Of a stretch of 64,000 nucleotides of DNA, positions 35,311-47,208 are shown piece by piece. Position 1 is the first letter of the stretch; every line of letters starts with the position of its first letter. The notes below the pieces were generated by a model that worked only from the letters and a program-made list of their open reading frames with translations, was not told where the DNA came from and did not search any database. Where the stretch lies: contig JAOTOM010002316.1 in NCBI GenBank assembly GCA_034440615.1, positions 34,244 through 98,243 of the forward strand. The letters run 5' to 3'. The DNA comes from Ashinkailepas kermadecensis (Eukaryota > Arthropoda > Thecostraca > Neolepadidae). The position numbers and the translations under genes were made by a program.

Positions 35311-35850
35311 GGGACGACCAACACGGCGGCGATCAAAACCTTTCCGGGATCAACCTCTCGTGTTGTGTGCAGGATAATTTACTCATCATCGAAATGACCG
35401 TGTTTGTGCGACTCCTAGCTGAGTTGACATAATCTAACAGATATAAAATGCTAGATTAGAGAATCATACGGCAAAAGGCCAACTGGACCAAGGTTCAGAT
35501 TTGAGGCCTCCATGACCTAATTGGGGTCTGCACACAACAATGGGGTTCGTTTGGAAAGGGCGAGTGAGAATAAGTCTCGATGGAAGATGTTACAGAATTA
35601 AATGCCCCCAAAAAAAAAAAAATCCTTTTCACTTTGCAAGTGGAAAGGAAAAATCATTTCCACTTTGCACGCGTCGTTTCCGTATTATCGGCGGGTTTTC
35701 TGCGAGTCTTCAACTTTACGGAGGGCTTCACGAGCCGTTTTCCACTGGATGACAGGAACACATTCCGAGATTTTCTCACGAGATCTTCACTCAGAGATCT
35801 CATGGGTGCGGCAGCTGAAGGGTGCCACACCCTCCAAAGGAGACGGTGTT
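35311..35850. other. unassigned spacer
   Basis: Single-copy sequence with an A run at 35,609. No supported gene. Confidence 0.4.
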
Positions 35851-36410
35851 CACCATAAAGTCATAAAGTCATAAAGTATTAAGGCTTAATAAGAGCCACA
35901 GGGGCCCATCTGGGTTAAGCCTATCTAGAAAAGTTATTAGAATGTACATACTCCCACCCCAATCAATCCCTTATCCCAAGTTCCTAGGAAGCTATATATC
36001 CCAGCTCATCTAACACCACTCACTTGCTACCGCCTAACACCCTCAATAATCACAAGCTCCTCCCATCACACCCATCGTGCCACCATAGACAACCTCATCA
36101 GCATCACATCCCGAAGGAAGGTGCCGAATCCACTGCTAGGCACATCCCACAGAAATTCATAAAGCGTTCAGACTTAATAAGAGACTCACTTGCTATTGCA
36201 TAATACACTCAACAATTACAAACTCCTCCCATCATACCTATTGTGCTACCATAGACAATCTCATCAGTATCACATCCCGAAGGAAGGTGCTGAATCCACT
36301 GCTAGGTACACCCTATATAAAGTTATAAAGCATTTAGACTTAATAAGAGACTCACTTGCTATTTCATAACACAGTCAACATTTACAAACTCCTCCCCACT
36401 CCCACTCCTC
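35851..36410. repeat. ~155-bp tandem repeats at the 3' side of the CR1-like element
   Basis: Two full copies and one partial copy of a ~155-bp unit start near 36,017, 36,185 and 36,347. Shared words include CTCACTTGCTA, CATCCCGAAGGAAGGTG and CACTGCTAGG. A CATAAAGT triplet precedes them (35,858-35,880). They lie directly 3' of the minus-strand RT ORF, so they may be its 3' UTR. Confidence 0.75.
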
Positions 36411-36418
36411 CCTGTCGA

Positions 36419-37440
36419 TCAACCTTCCCTGGAATACAGAAAAACAATCCCCCTATTCTTATAATGATTGTCTATGCCGTTTTTAAAGATGTTCAGTGTG
36501 TTGCTACTGACAATGGTTCCTGGCAGCTGGTTCCAGTGTTCTACTACCCTGTTGGTGAAGAAAGACTGTCTTAACCTTGTCCTGCTGTGATTAACTTTAA
36601 TTTTGAATTGATGACCTCTAATTGCATCATTTCTGTTAAATTCAAACATTTCCCTGAGATATCCCTGTTCCTGACCATGAACAAATTTAAAAACCTCGAT
36701 GAGATCTCTTCTCAGCCTTCTATATCTAAGTGAAAACATGTTCAATTTCTTCAGTCTTTCCTCATATTCCAGGTTGCCTATACCATTAACCATTTTTGTT
36801 GCCCTCTTTTGTACTCTCTCTAAAAGCCAACAATCTTTCTCATAACTAGGGGACCAAGCTTGGACACAGTATTCCAAATGTGGCCTGACATATGCACAGT
36901 AAAGCTTCCTGATGACCTCCTCACTTTTGTATGACACATTCCTCTGTATTGCCCCAAGCATTCTTAGTGCCTTCTTCCTGGCTTCTTTGGTCTGTTCTGA
37001 TGCCCCCAATTTTGTGTTCAAAATAACACCTAAGTCCTTCTCCTGCTGAGTCACAGATAGTACTTGGCCACCCATCAAGTATGGAGCCTTCATATGCTGC
37101 CTACCTACATGCATGACTTTGCATTTATCAAAATTAAACTTCATTTGCCATTTTTCGGACCACTTCACTAGCTCGTCTAAGTCTTTCTGCAGCAAAACCT
37201 GCTCATTTTGCCCTGTTATTGCCCTAAAGATCTTCAAATCATCCGCAAATTTCAAAACCTTACTGCTTAGGCCACATTCAATGCTATTCACATATATAAT
37301 GAACAATAGTGGCCCCAGTACCGACCCCTGGGGGACTCCACTAAGAACATTTTGCCATGATGACTTTGTACCATTTAGCATCACTCTCTGCTGTCTATCT
37401 GAAAGCCACAACTCTATCCATTTTAGGATACCACTCCATA
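36419..37440 (-). pseudogene. CR1/L2-like non-LTR retrotransposon RT, 5'-truncated
   Basis: Open minus-strand frame of about 340 codons encoding the C-terminal half of a non-LTR ORF2. Visible parts in order: SGVPQGSVLGPLLFIIYVNS (RT motif before the catalytic centre), LKFADDLKIFR (catalytic FADD box), WQMKFNFDKCKVMHVG, and KDLGVILNTKL. After these comes the thumb/C-terminal region, ending RVVEHWNQLPGTIVSSNTL. The arrangement fits the CR1/L2/jockey assemblage. The endonuclease and N-terminal RT are absent; similarity begins abruptly at about 37,440, the usual 5' truncation of target-primed integration. The stop codon is at the natural end. No internal stops, so the copy is fairly young. A second small fragment of the same family lies at 50,829-50,917. 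Confidence 0.92.
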
Positions 37441-38552
37441 CATCGAGTGGTTCTTACCGCCAGGTCACCCTAGAGTTCTGCACAGGATGGGGGTACCCAC
37501 ACGTCCACCTGCCTCACCGGGGGAACAGTGCATCCATAACACTGACTGAACATCACATCCTAAATCCTAATAAACGCTGTTGATCATCACGGGGAGCAGG
37601 TTCTATTGCCCGCTGTATCTGTCTGTCCATGCGCCTTTTTGTCCATGTATCTTTTTGTCCATGTATATTTTTGTCCATGTGTCTTTTTGTCCATGTATCA
37701 TTTTGCCCATATATCTTATTGGCCATTCATCGTGTTGTCCATGCATCTTTTGGCAAACACCAGTCGTATATGCACTAAATAACCGCAGCCCCTGTAAGAC
37801 ATTTTCATCAGTTCAGCAACACCAGCCCCAAGTGTGTTAGTAGGTGCAGTTCGCACACTTGGTCCCAGGTGTTGATGCTATCGGCGTTCCCGTGCCAGCC
37901 GTGCCCTCGGGTTGGCTTGACATGTTTTGGTTCTCGGCTGGCATGGTGAGCTTCCGTCTCTTTAGATGGATATGAGTTGCGGTTGTCCGGATATGACGCG
38001 GGTTCGACTTCCGCAGGACTCCCACTGCTTAAACCAGGAAATCCAGCTGACAACGGGACGGACAGGGTGCCGGCAAACTGAGCCGCGTCCTTGCCTTGAC
38101 GGCACCGGTTGAGATTAACCGCTGACAAGAGCGGAAGAAGATCCGCGGCGAAATGGAGCATTGTGTTTGATCCGCTTTAAGCAGAGTACGTTTTAACAGC
38201 GGGATATTCAGGCTATATTTCATAATAAAAACAGACCAAATAAAAGAACGTCTAATAGAAAGAACAGATGAATGGTCTTGACCAAATAACAATCTGTACG
38301 ATATTTCAACATGCAACTATTCACTTGAAAAAGGAATTCGAATTTTGACTATTTGTAGGAAACATCCGAAAATTTAACATTCTTTCATACGATTCCTTGC
38401 AACAAATTTCCTATGATTCCTCCTCCATTTCCTCCTGCCAGCAGCACACAATGCAACTGGTCGCTGGTTTGCTGCGCTAGCGGGAAGTGTGCCCGAAGAC
38501 CAGGGCACCCGCTGCGGCTGCGCTGCGTCTGCGCTGCCCCCCCCACACACAC
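37441..38552. other. unassigned spacer with a 16-bp tandem repeat
   Basis: Bases 37,612-37,757 hold about nine copies of a TTTTTGTCCATGTATC-type 15-16-mer. Near 37,990-38,025 the plus strand has GGGTTCGACTTCC, a B-box-like word, so a tRNA-derived SINE head is possible. A minus-strand open stretch at 37,837-38,025 after a CAG could be a terminal exon, but no homology is recognised. Confidence 0.45.
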
Positions 38553-39165
38553 CTGTCCTGAGTCGCCGGTCTGCTAGCTTCCCCTGTCCTGAGCCGTCGG
38601 ATGGTCCTGTCCTGAGTCGCCGGTCTGCTAGCTTCCCCTGTCCTGAGTCGCCGGTCTGCTAGCTTCCCCTGTCCTGAGTCGCCGGTCTGCTAGCTTCCCC
38701 TGTCCTGAGTCGCCGGTCTGCTAGCTTCCCCTGTCCTGAGTCGCCGGTCTGCTAGCTTCCCCTGTCCTGAGTCGCCGGTCTGCTAGCTTCCCCTGTCCTG
38801 AGTCGCCGGTCTGCTAGCTTTCCCTGTCCTGAGTCGCCGGTCTGCTAGCTTCCCCTGTCCTGAGTCGCCGGTCTGCTAGCTCCCCCTGTCCTGAGTCGCC
38901 GGTCTGCTAGCTTCCCCTGTCCTGAGTCGCCGGTCTGCTAGCTTCCCCTGTCCTGAGTCGCCGGTCTGCTAGCTTCCCCTGTCCTGAGTCGCCGGTCTGC
39001 TAGCTCCCCCTGTCCTGAGTCGCCGGTCTGCTAGCTTCCCCTGTCCTGAGTCGCCGGTCTGCTAGCTTCCCCTGTCCTGAGTCGCCGGTCTGCTAGCTTC
39101 CCCTGTCCTGAGTCGCCGGTCTGCTAGCTCCCCCTGTCCTGAGCCGTCGGATGGTCCTGTCCTGA
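38553..39165. repeat. 31-bp minisatellite
   Basis: About 19 copies of a 31-bp unit: TCCTGAGTCGCCGGTCTGCT, then AGCTTCCCCTG. Near both ends the same aberrant unit occurs (CCTGAGCCGTCGGATGGTCC, at about 38,588 and 39,138). Rare AGCTCCCCCTG and AGCTTTCCCTG variants occur inside. Confidence 0.95.
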
Positions 39166-39502
39166 GCCCATGTTGAGACTTGCGCTGCTCGTTACCTGTC
39201 ACGGCCCGACCAGCTAGCGCAGTGGCTGCGCTGTGGCTGCGCTTCTCTGCCCTGAGTCGCCCGTCTGCCCGTTTCCCCTGTTGAGCGTGCGCCACCGGCG
39301 GCCGGCGCCATGTCCCGCAGCCGGATGGACGAGTGTGCGGCGAGTGCGGCGCTCCCACGCGTGCGCGCCACAACTGCCGCCGGCAGCGGCGCAGTTGTCA
39401 CGTGAACATTGCTGCTGTCGACTGGGCGGCGGCCGCCGGCGCCGGCCACGTTATTGATCGTCGGCCGGCGGCGCTGACCCGCCAGTCAGGCCGCGCCGCA
39501 CG
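39166..39502. other. GC-rich spacer
   Basis: GC-rich single-copy sequence preceding the 8-bp array. No domain-bearing ORF. Confidence 0.4.
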
Positions 39503-40378
39503 TGGCGCACCACCGCACCACCGCACCACTGCACCACTGCACCACTGCACCACCGCACCACCGCGCCACCGCACCACTGCACCACTGCACCACCGCACCA
39601 CTGCACCACCGCACCACCGCACCACCGCACCACCGCACCACTGCACCACCGCACCACCGCACCACCGCACCACCGCACCACTGCACCACCGCACCACTGC
39701 ACCACCGCACCACCGCACCACCGCACCACTGCACCACTGCACCACCGCACCACCGCACCACCGCACCACTGCACCACTGCACCACCGCACCACCGCACCA
39801 CCGCACCACTGCACCACTGCACCACCGCACCACCGCACCACCGCACCACTGCACCACTGCACCACCGCACCACCGCACCACTGCACCACCGCACCACTGC
39901 ACCACCGCACCACCGCACCACTGCACCACTGCACCACTGCACCACTGCACCACTGCACCACCGCACCACCGCACCACTGCACCACTGTACCACTGCACCA
40001 CCGCACCACCGCACCACTGCACCACCGCACCACCGCGCCACCGCACCACTGCACCACTGCACCACCGCACCACTGCACCACCGCACCACTGTACCACTGC
40101 ACCACCGCACCACCGCACCACCGCACCACTGCACCACCGCACCACCGCACCACTGCACCACTGTACCACCGCACCACTGCACCACCGCACCACTGCACCA
40201 CTGTACAACTGCACCACCGCACCACCGCACCACTGCACCACTGCACCACCGCACCACTGCACCACTGCACCACCGCACCACCGCACCACCGCACCACTGC
40301 ACCACTGCACCACTGCACCACTGCACCACCGCACCACTGCACCACCGCACCACTGCACCACCGCACCACCGCACCGAC
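39503..40378. repeat. 8-bp minisatellite GCACCACY, ~109 copies
   Basis: An almost uninterrupted run of the 8-mers GCACCACC and GCACCACT, with a few GCGCCACC, GTACCACT and GTACAACT units. Octamer phase is kept for nearly 880 bp. The C/T choice at the last base forms a two-letter pattern along the array. No frame of the unit has a stop, so frames of 290-390 codons are open on both strands. Confidence 0.97.
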
Positions 40379-40816
40379 CAAACCTTGGTGGGGGCCGGCC
40401 GTCGGCCGTTCGATCGAATTTGCACCCCCGCGGTTCCTATGTTTACCAACGAATTTAAAAAACTGTTCCTGTCTGCGATGCACGTATCAATGCGTAACAA
40501 AGTGAAACATTTCATTGCAATATCCCTGCCAGTTTATGGGATATCTTCAAAAACAGGTGTGTTGGGTGGATTCCCCCCCCTCCTCCGGTGCAAGTAGTAA
40601 GGGAGGTTAGTGAGCAGTGTACATATTTATGAATCTCTCATTGGACGTCGGGTCACGTAGAAACCCATTGCACCCATTGCACCTGATCGAAAAGTAATTG
40701 CATGTAAAATTATGACGGAAAGCCTTAGAGGTTCCGCTTGAATGCTTAGAAACAGCGGACGTCCTATCATACCAATGTCTTCTGGATGGATACGGTGGAG
40801 GATACTGGTAAGAATT
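40379..40816. other. unassigned spacer
   Basis: Single-copy sequence with no supported gene. Confidence 0.4.
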
Positions 40817-40976
40817 GCTTATGGATGCTGTTTACCTATGGATGCTGTTTACCTATGATGTTGTTTATCTATGGATGCTGTTTACCTATGGATGCTGTTT
40901 ACCTATGGATGCTGTTTACCTATGGATGCTGTTTACCTATGGATGCTGTTTACCTATGGATGCTGTTTACCTATGA
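40817..40976. repeat. 17-bp minisatellite (TATGGATGCTGTTTACC)
   Basis: Nine copies of TATGGATGCTGTTTACC, one with a 3-bp loss (TATGATGTTG). Confidence 0.94.
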
Positions 40977-41245
40977 TACTAGCAGATCCTATTGATCCGC
41001 GATGCTGGCGAATTCCGGCTCATTCTTAATCTCGACCTTTGATGCTGTTGGATCCTGAAGGTCCGTGAAGCTGACGGATGAAGAGATCAAGTGACGAATG
41101 TTGTCGGCTCATGATACCGCTAAATCAGTTCATCTGCGACTCTGACGAGCCATGCCAGCCATGTCAGCCAGCCATGTCAGCCAGCCATGCCAGCCAGCCA
41201 GCCACTTCGGCTATCCGCGATTCTGACGGATCCAGTGTGACGGTG

Positions 41246-41507
41246 ACATTGGATCCATTACACCCAGTGCGGGTGTGCCGACAGTTGCTAGGCCGGATCC
41301 ATTACACCCGGTGCGGGTGTGCCGACAGTTCTCAGGCCGGATCCATTACACCCGGTGCGGGTGTGCCGACAGTTCTCAGGCCGGATCCACTATACCCAGT
41401 GCGGGTGTGCCGACAGTTGCTAGGCCGGATCCATCACACCCAGTGCGGGTGTGCCGACAGTTGTCAGGCCGGATCCATCACACCCAGTGCGGGTGTGCCG
41501 ACAGTGG
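41246..41507. repeat. 44-bp minisatellite, 6 copies
   Basis: Six copies of a 44-bp unit with motifs GGCCGGATCCATTACACCC, AGTGCGGGTGTGCCGACAGT and a variable TGCTA/TCTCA/TGTCA tail. A small AGCCAGCCATGCC cluster at 41,150-41,205 precedes it. Confidence 0.94.
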
Positions 41508-42175
41508 TCGGCTGGTGCGCCGGCCATCTCCCACGGCCGACTATCATTAGCTGCCTGGCCAGGCCCGATCTGCTCCAGTCAGCGCGTGAGAACAACGGCG
41601 ATCGTCAGCGCCGTCAAGTGGTTTGAAAAACAATTTGTAATGGACGCGCGGCTATTGTGGAGCGCCCGCGGCGGTGGCGCGGCAATCTTGGCGCAATTGA
41701 TTAGTGGACGTTCTCACACCTCGTTTTCCGGACAGAGAGGAAGAGAGCGAGGGAGAGAGCGAAGGGAGAGGGAGGGAAATAGGAAGAAAGAAGGAGAGGG
41801 AGAGTGAGAGAGGAGAGAGAGAGAGAGTGAGAGAGTGAGAGAGAGAGAGAAAGAAACAGAGAGAGAGGGAGAGAGAGGTAGACACGAACAGACGGATAGA
41901 GACGGATGGAGAACAGTTGGCCAGAACTCAGTATGTAAGTATGTCGGTCAGAAGGCATAACATTAGCTTTGATCTCATAACTTCGAAATAGAAGAAAGCG
42001 CGGTAAATACAGTTGTCCAATAACTGAGAAGTGATGGTTGTATACTTGCAAATATACCTATGCTCACTTCACGCTCACCATATTCACACAGGCATGGTCA
42101 CTTGTTTCATTTGCCGGACATACTGACCTACAAGATGGCGGACGAAATGTACGCCTATGTTCTGCCTCGCCGGCA
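41508..42175. other. spacer with purine-rich tract
   Basis: Bases 41,733-41,880 are a GA-rich impure microsatellite (AGAGAG and GGGAGA words). The rest is single-copy with no supported gene. Confidence 0.6.
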
Positions 42176-42690
42176 CCGACCTGCGGAACGTTACCAACCT
42201 GCGGAACGTTACCGACCTGCGGAACGTTACCAACCTGCGGAACGTTACCGACCTGCGGAACGTCACCGACCTGCGGAACGTTACCGACCTGCGGAACGTT
42301 ACCGACCTACTGAACGTTACCGAACTGCGGAACGTTACCGACCTGCGGAATGTTACCGACCTGCGGAACGTCACCGACCTGCGGAACGTTACCGACCTGC
42401 GGAACGTTACCGACCTGCGGAACGTTACCGAACTGCGGAACGTCACCGACCTGCGGAACGTTACCGACCTGCGGAACGTCACCGACCTGCGGAACGTTAC
42501 CGACCTGCGGAACGTCACCGACCTGCGGAACGTTACCGACCTGCGGAACGTTACCGACCTGCGGAACGTCACCGACCTGCGGAACGTTACCGACCTGCGG
42601 AACGTCACCGACCTGCGGAAAGTTACCGACCTGCGGAACGTTACCGGCCTGCGAAACGTTACCGGCCTGCGGAACGTTACCAACTTGCGG
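42176..42690. repeat. 18-bp minisatellite (CGACCTGCGGAACGTTAC)
   Basis: About 28 copies of CGACCTGCGGAACGTTAC. The GTTAC/GTCAC choice alternates in short runs. Each unit carries the AACGTT palindrome or AACGTC. Six-codon units give open frames of 135-260 codons in several frames on both strands. Confidence 0.96.
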
Positions 42691-43199
42691 GCCAACTCTG
42701 TTCTGCCCCGGCACGCCCTGGTGTTAAAGTTAAAGTCATCTTCGGTAAGCCGGCCGAAGCTAACCTTGGTAGGCCGGCCGAAGTCATCCTTCGAAGTAGC
42801 GATCGTGATCAGGTGCGCCGGTTTCGTCGCCAGTCGAGATAACCGCGTCGCATTTCCATCAGCTAGCACGTGGACTTTGTAATCAGCTCTTCAACCCCTC
42901 CCCAAGACGTGACAATTATAGTCGCTCAGCGGGAGGGTGGGAGAAGGACAGGCCTCGCCCGGGGAGGCGACACTGCTGTGACGACTGTGGGAGGCAGCAG
43001 GAATGGCCCCCGCCTGGGAGGGCGGGAGTGAGCAGAGATGGGTGCTGTCCTTCCCTAAGGATAAGGAAAACAAGAGACAACATTGGCACCGGAATGAGGA
43101 CGAAAGATAGAAGGATAGAGGACGAAGGATCCCTCTCCCTCTCCCTCACCACAGAAAGAAGCAGATAAAAACACAGCTCTTTCCCCAAGGTGGGGAAGA
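42691..43199. other. unassigned spacer
   Basis: Single-copy sequence with short CCGGCCGAAG(T/C) repeats near 42,750-42,785. No supported gene. Confidence 0.4.
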
Positions 43200-43791
<592 letters not shown>

Positions 43792-44034
43792 TCGCCTCGA
43801 GGGCAAGAAGCGGAGGCACAGCCTTTGCCACAAGATGAAGAACCGGGAGAAACAACCTTTGTCTGAAAGGACGAAGAGGAATTAAACGAAGGAGGAATTG
43901 AAGAAATCGCATCTTCACAATTTCTGGCATCTGATCAGCCCACCAAATGAGGATTTGTCTCTGTCTGTCTCCGTCCCGATCTCCGCGTTAAGCTTTCCCA
44001 GCATTCTGCTCCCGGTCGGGAAGTCAGCTGATCT

Positions 44035-44200
44035 CAACAGGCCTATGGTCGTCGACACCCGGCCAATCAGCCAATCTACACAGGCCGACGGTTGTCGACA
44101 CCCGGCCGATCAGCTGATCTCGACAGGCCGACGGTTGTCGACACCCGGCCGATCAGCCGATCTCGACAGGCCCACGGTTGTCGACACCCGGCCGATCCGA
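44035..44200. repeat. ~43-bp minisatellite, 4 copies
   Basis: Four copies with motifs CGACACCCGGCC, GATCAGC(C/T)GATCTCGACAG and GCC(G/C)ACGGTTGT. The GTCGAC and CGATC words give it many small palindromes. Confidence 0.88.
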
Positions 44201-44274
44201 TCGGCTCGCTCAGAGAAGATGCCGGACGCTACCGCTGCCGCCGACGCTGATGGCAGCGGTAGCTGAACCTGCCT

Positions 44275-44455
44275 CTGAATCTGAGTCGGTTCTTTAGTAG
44301 CGTGAGTCTAGTGGTAATTTGAACCGGTTCTCTAGTAGGGTGAACCCAGTAGTAATCTGAGTCGGTTCGCTAGTGGCGTGAACCTAGTAGTAATCTGGGT
44401 CGGTTCTCTAGTAGCGTGAGCCTCGTAGTAATCTGAGTCGGTTATCTAGTGGCGT
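44275..44455. repeat. ~39-bp minisatellite, 5 copies
   Basis: Five diverged copies with motifs GAGTCGGTTCTCTAGTAGCG and TGAACCTAGTAGTAATCT. Confidence 0.88.
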
Positions 44456-45167
44456 GAACAGCGCCGGCGGCGAGATGCGGCGCGCTCGCGCCGCTACCGC
44501 TCCCACTCGCTCGGCTGCGGCGGCTTCCTCAGAAGCTTTTACCGGTAAAATACTGGACCCATTAATCACCGGCCGTGATAAAAATCGACTAATACGAGCT
44601 GGACGACATGTACCGGAATGAAGGTGGGAGCGGCGCTCGCATGCCCGGCAGACCGGCGGCCGCCATTCCGGCCCGTTCGGCCGAGAACGCGTCACACACT
44701 CGGCCGATATTGTTTCCGGCTATTGGGACGCTTCGATTGGTGGCGTGCTCCTTCGGCACCCACTCTGAGGCGCATATTTCACACCGCGGCCAGCAGGTGG
44801 CACTGGCCGCCGCCGGCTCTCCTTCGGCGGTGGCTGATGTCGGGCCGAAGTCGGGCCAAAGTTGGGCCCAAGTTGGGCCGAAGTTGGGCCCAAGTTGGGC
44901 CGAAGTTGGGCGCTCCTGACGAATCGGTGCCGTCAGACCGTCATTAGATTGTTCTCAGGTGGTAGTGCTAGCGTGAGGCTTCGGGCCCTGGAGAAGTGCC
45001 TGCCTACGACATCAATTGGGATGGAAAACAGTGCAAAGCAGTGGATAACAGTGGAGAACAGTGAAAACAGTGGGAAAATGTGGAAACGCTTATTTATGAA
45101 ACAGTGGGAAAAACTGTGGATGATTTGTTTATGGTTCGCCTCACTGGGCAAATCAACATGGAAAGTG
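44456..45167. other. unassigned GC-rich sequence
   Basis: GC-rich to about 44,840, then a short GGGCCGAAGTTGGGCCCAAG-type repeat at 44,842-44,915. No recognisable domain in the overlapping frames. Confidence 0.45.
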
Positions 45168-45472
45168 CAACGGTGTAATGATGGTCACCTCTCCTCATCC
45201 AGTGGTGGAGGGCATAACGGTGTAATGATGGTCACCTCTCCTCATCCAGTGGTGGAGGGCATAACGGTGTAATGATGGTCACCTCTCCTCATCCAGTGGT
45301 GGAGGGCATAACGGTGTAATGATGGTCACCTCTTCTCATCCAGTGGTGGAGGGCATAACGGTGTAATGATGGTCACCTCTCCTCATCCAGTGGTGGAGGG
45401 CATAACGGTGTAATGATGGTCACCTCTCCTCATCCAGTGGTGGAGGGCATAACGGTGTAATGATGGTACCGT
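45168..45472. repeat. 47-bp minisatellite
   Basis: Six to seven nearly identical copies of a 47-bp unit with CATAACGGTGTAATGATGG, TCACCTCTCCTCATCCAG and TGGTGGAGGG. Confidence 0.95.
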
Positions 45473-45562
45473 ACATTGCGCTGCCTTGTGTACATCATCA
45501 GGCCATCATAACGGTGTAATGATGGTACCGTACATTGCGCTGCCTTGTGTACATCATCAGGC
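45448..45562. repeat. 59-bp duplication at the retroelement edge
   Basis: Two copies starting CATAACGGTGTAATGATGGT at 45,448 and 45,507, continuing ACCGTACATTGCGCTGCC and TTGTGTACATCATCAGGC. The shared CATAACGGTG start links it to the 47-bp array. The second copy runs directly into the truncated jockey-like RT. Confidence 0.9.
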
Positions 45563-46076
45563 CCGCGGACCAACTAGCTTCCAGCAACTTTGATGCTCCT
45601 AAACAACTGGTGAGAGCAATGGGTCGAAAATTACTTGGGTTACTATGGTCTTTGCCGGGTTTTGGAATGGGGATGATGATAGCTTTTTTCCATGCTTCAG
45701 GAAAGATGTGGTTTGACCATAATGAATTAAATGTGTCTAATATGCATTGTTTGGTGTGATCAGATAAATGTCGAAAGAAGGAATAATGCAATTTGTCAGG
45801 CCCTACTAAATTGCTACCGTCGGAGGAAATGGCATTATCCAGTTCAGACAGATGAAAAGAAGTATTATAATACTCGGTATTGTCGGAATCAAAGAGGTCG
45901 AGATTGGTGTGAAAAGTGTGTTGTGCATTTTGTAAGAAATTAGGTCGGTAGTTGTCTTCGGAGCTATTATGGGCTATGGTATCAGCTATGGTATTTACTA
46001 TGGTTTGTTGGTCTGTAATGGTGAGATTGTGGATTTTGAGGGCCGGTAGAGATTTAAATTCGGAGCGTCCGGACAA
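45563..46076 (-). pseudogene. jockey-type reverse transcriptase, N-terminal part
   Basis: Open minus-strand stretch of about 170 codons. It covers the linker between endonuclease and RT and the RT fingers: SFHLSELDNAISS, GPDKLHYSFFRHLSD, and the diagnostic WKKAIIIPIPKPGKD followed by SNFRPIALTSCLGASKLLE. The catalytic FADD box and thumb are absent because the sequence stops at the 59-bp duplication. Residues beyond about codon 168 of the open frame come from that tandem repeat. Confidence 0.9.
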
Positions 46077-46409
46077 ACGTCGGATTAATTGCCATATTTT
46101 ACTTAAAGGTGTTTGAAAAGTGAGCTGCTGTAAATATGAGGACCATGAACGGCGCTTAGCATCGCGAGTGATGCGGCGGGTTCTCGCACGTTCACGGTTA
46201 CGGGGATTAAATTTTATTGATCAGGATGTCGTAAATACTTCCTAATGCTCTTTTTTAACCTCAATTGCTTGTTAAATTTCTAGACACCACCAAGGTACTG
46301 GTTTTCTTTTTGTGAAAGGTTTCGTGAGTGGAATTGTAGTGGATGCTGCTTCGAAAAGTGTGTCTGTAATTGAGTTGATGTTTTCGACGGGAGAAATGTT
46401 GGGGTTGTA

Positions 46410-47060
46410 TTAAATATCAGAAAGTTCCTGAAATGTTGTCCAATCGGCTTTTGAAATTTTCCAGCGTGGGATAAAATTGGGTGTGCTATCAGTAGCAGTT
46501 GAAAAAGTGTGTATTAATTTGATGGGGTAGGGATTGCTGTCATGAACGTCTGTGTCTATGGTCCAATCGAAATCGTTGGCCAGAGTTGGAGAGCAAATTG
46601 TCAAATCTATTGCAGTTTCTGTGTTGTGTCCGAGGTGAAAATATGTTGGCTCTCCAGTGTTAAGTATTACTAAATTGTGCCGGTCTAAAATGTCTTGAAT
46701 TATGCGTCCGAGAGTGTCCATTTTCTATCCAACGCTGGGCTATGAGCGTTGAAATCGCCAAGTAAGATGAACGGGTTTTTGAAATTTGTGATGAGGTTTT
46801 CTAATTGTGTCAAAATGTTTTTTGTCTGTAGACGGTGGAATGTACAGTGAGAATACATCTATATTTCGACCATGAAAACATAATGTACAAGCTACGGCTT
46901 GTAGCGATGAATGAAGTGTAATTTGTGTATGTGTGTAATCATTGTTAATGTAAAGGGCTGTACCGCCACTGCGGTGTGATCCACGGACCTCGTCGTGGTG
47001 GTACAGCGAATAATTGAAAAGATTGAAATTATATGTATCGGTAGGCAAAAACCAGGTTTC
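46410..47060 (-). pseudogene. AP-like endonuclease domain of the jockey-type element
   Basis: Two frames together cover the endonuclease. The upstream piece contains GTALYINNDYTH and VACTLCFHGRNIDVFSLYIPP. After a frameshift near 46,815 the GDFNAHSPALDRKWTLSD segment (catalytic Asp/Asn) is read in another frame. The downstream piece has ETAIDLTICSPTLANDFDW and VHDSNPYPI, where most relatives have the catalytic SDHxP; here Asn-Pro replaces Asp-His, so this copy should be inactive. Confidence 0.85.
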
Positions 47061-47208
47061 TTGAAGTGCGATGAGAATCGAAGTTAAGATGCTAAAAAAA
47101 GGCTTTCATTTCTGCCCATTTGGAAATCAAACTACGGCAGTTCCATTGTAGAAATATGGAGATTTGTGAAAATTTATATTTGTCGGCACCTTTCGGTGCG
47201 TGTCGGAG

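Noticed and set aside
34328..35336. Three overlapping minus-strand frames of about 300 codons
   Set aside because: Generated by the 41-bp minisatellite, whose period rotates through all frames without stops.
37837..38160. Possible terminal exon on the minus strand after a TTTAAGCAG acceptor-like word
   Set aside because: Two frames are equally open, no homology is recognised, and the opposite strand carries a B-box-like word that suggests a SINE.
39333..40505. Frames of up to 390 codons on both strands (His/Thr/Ala/Pro or Val/Cys/Gly/Trp repeats)
   Set aside because: Octamer array without stop words; all frames are equally open.
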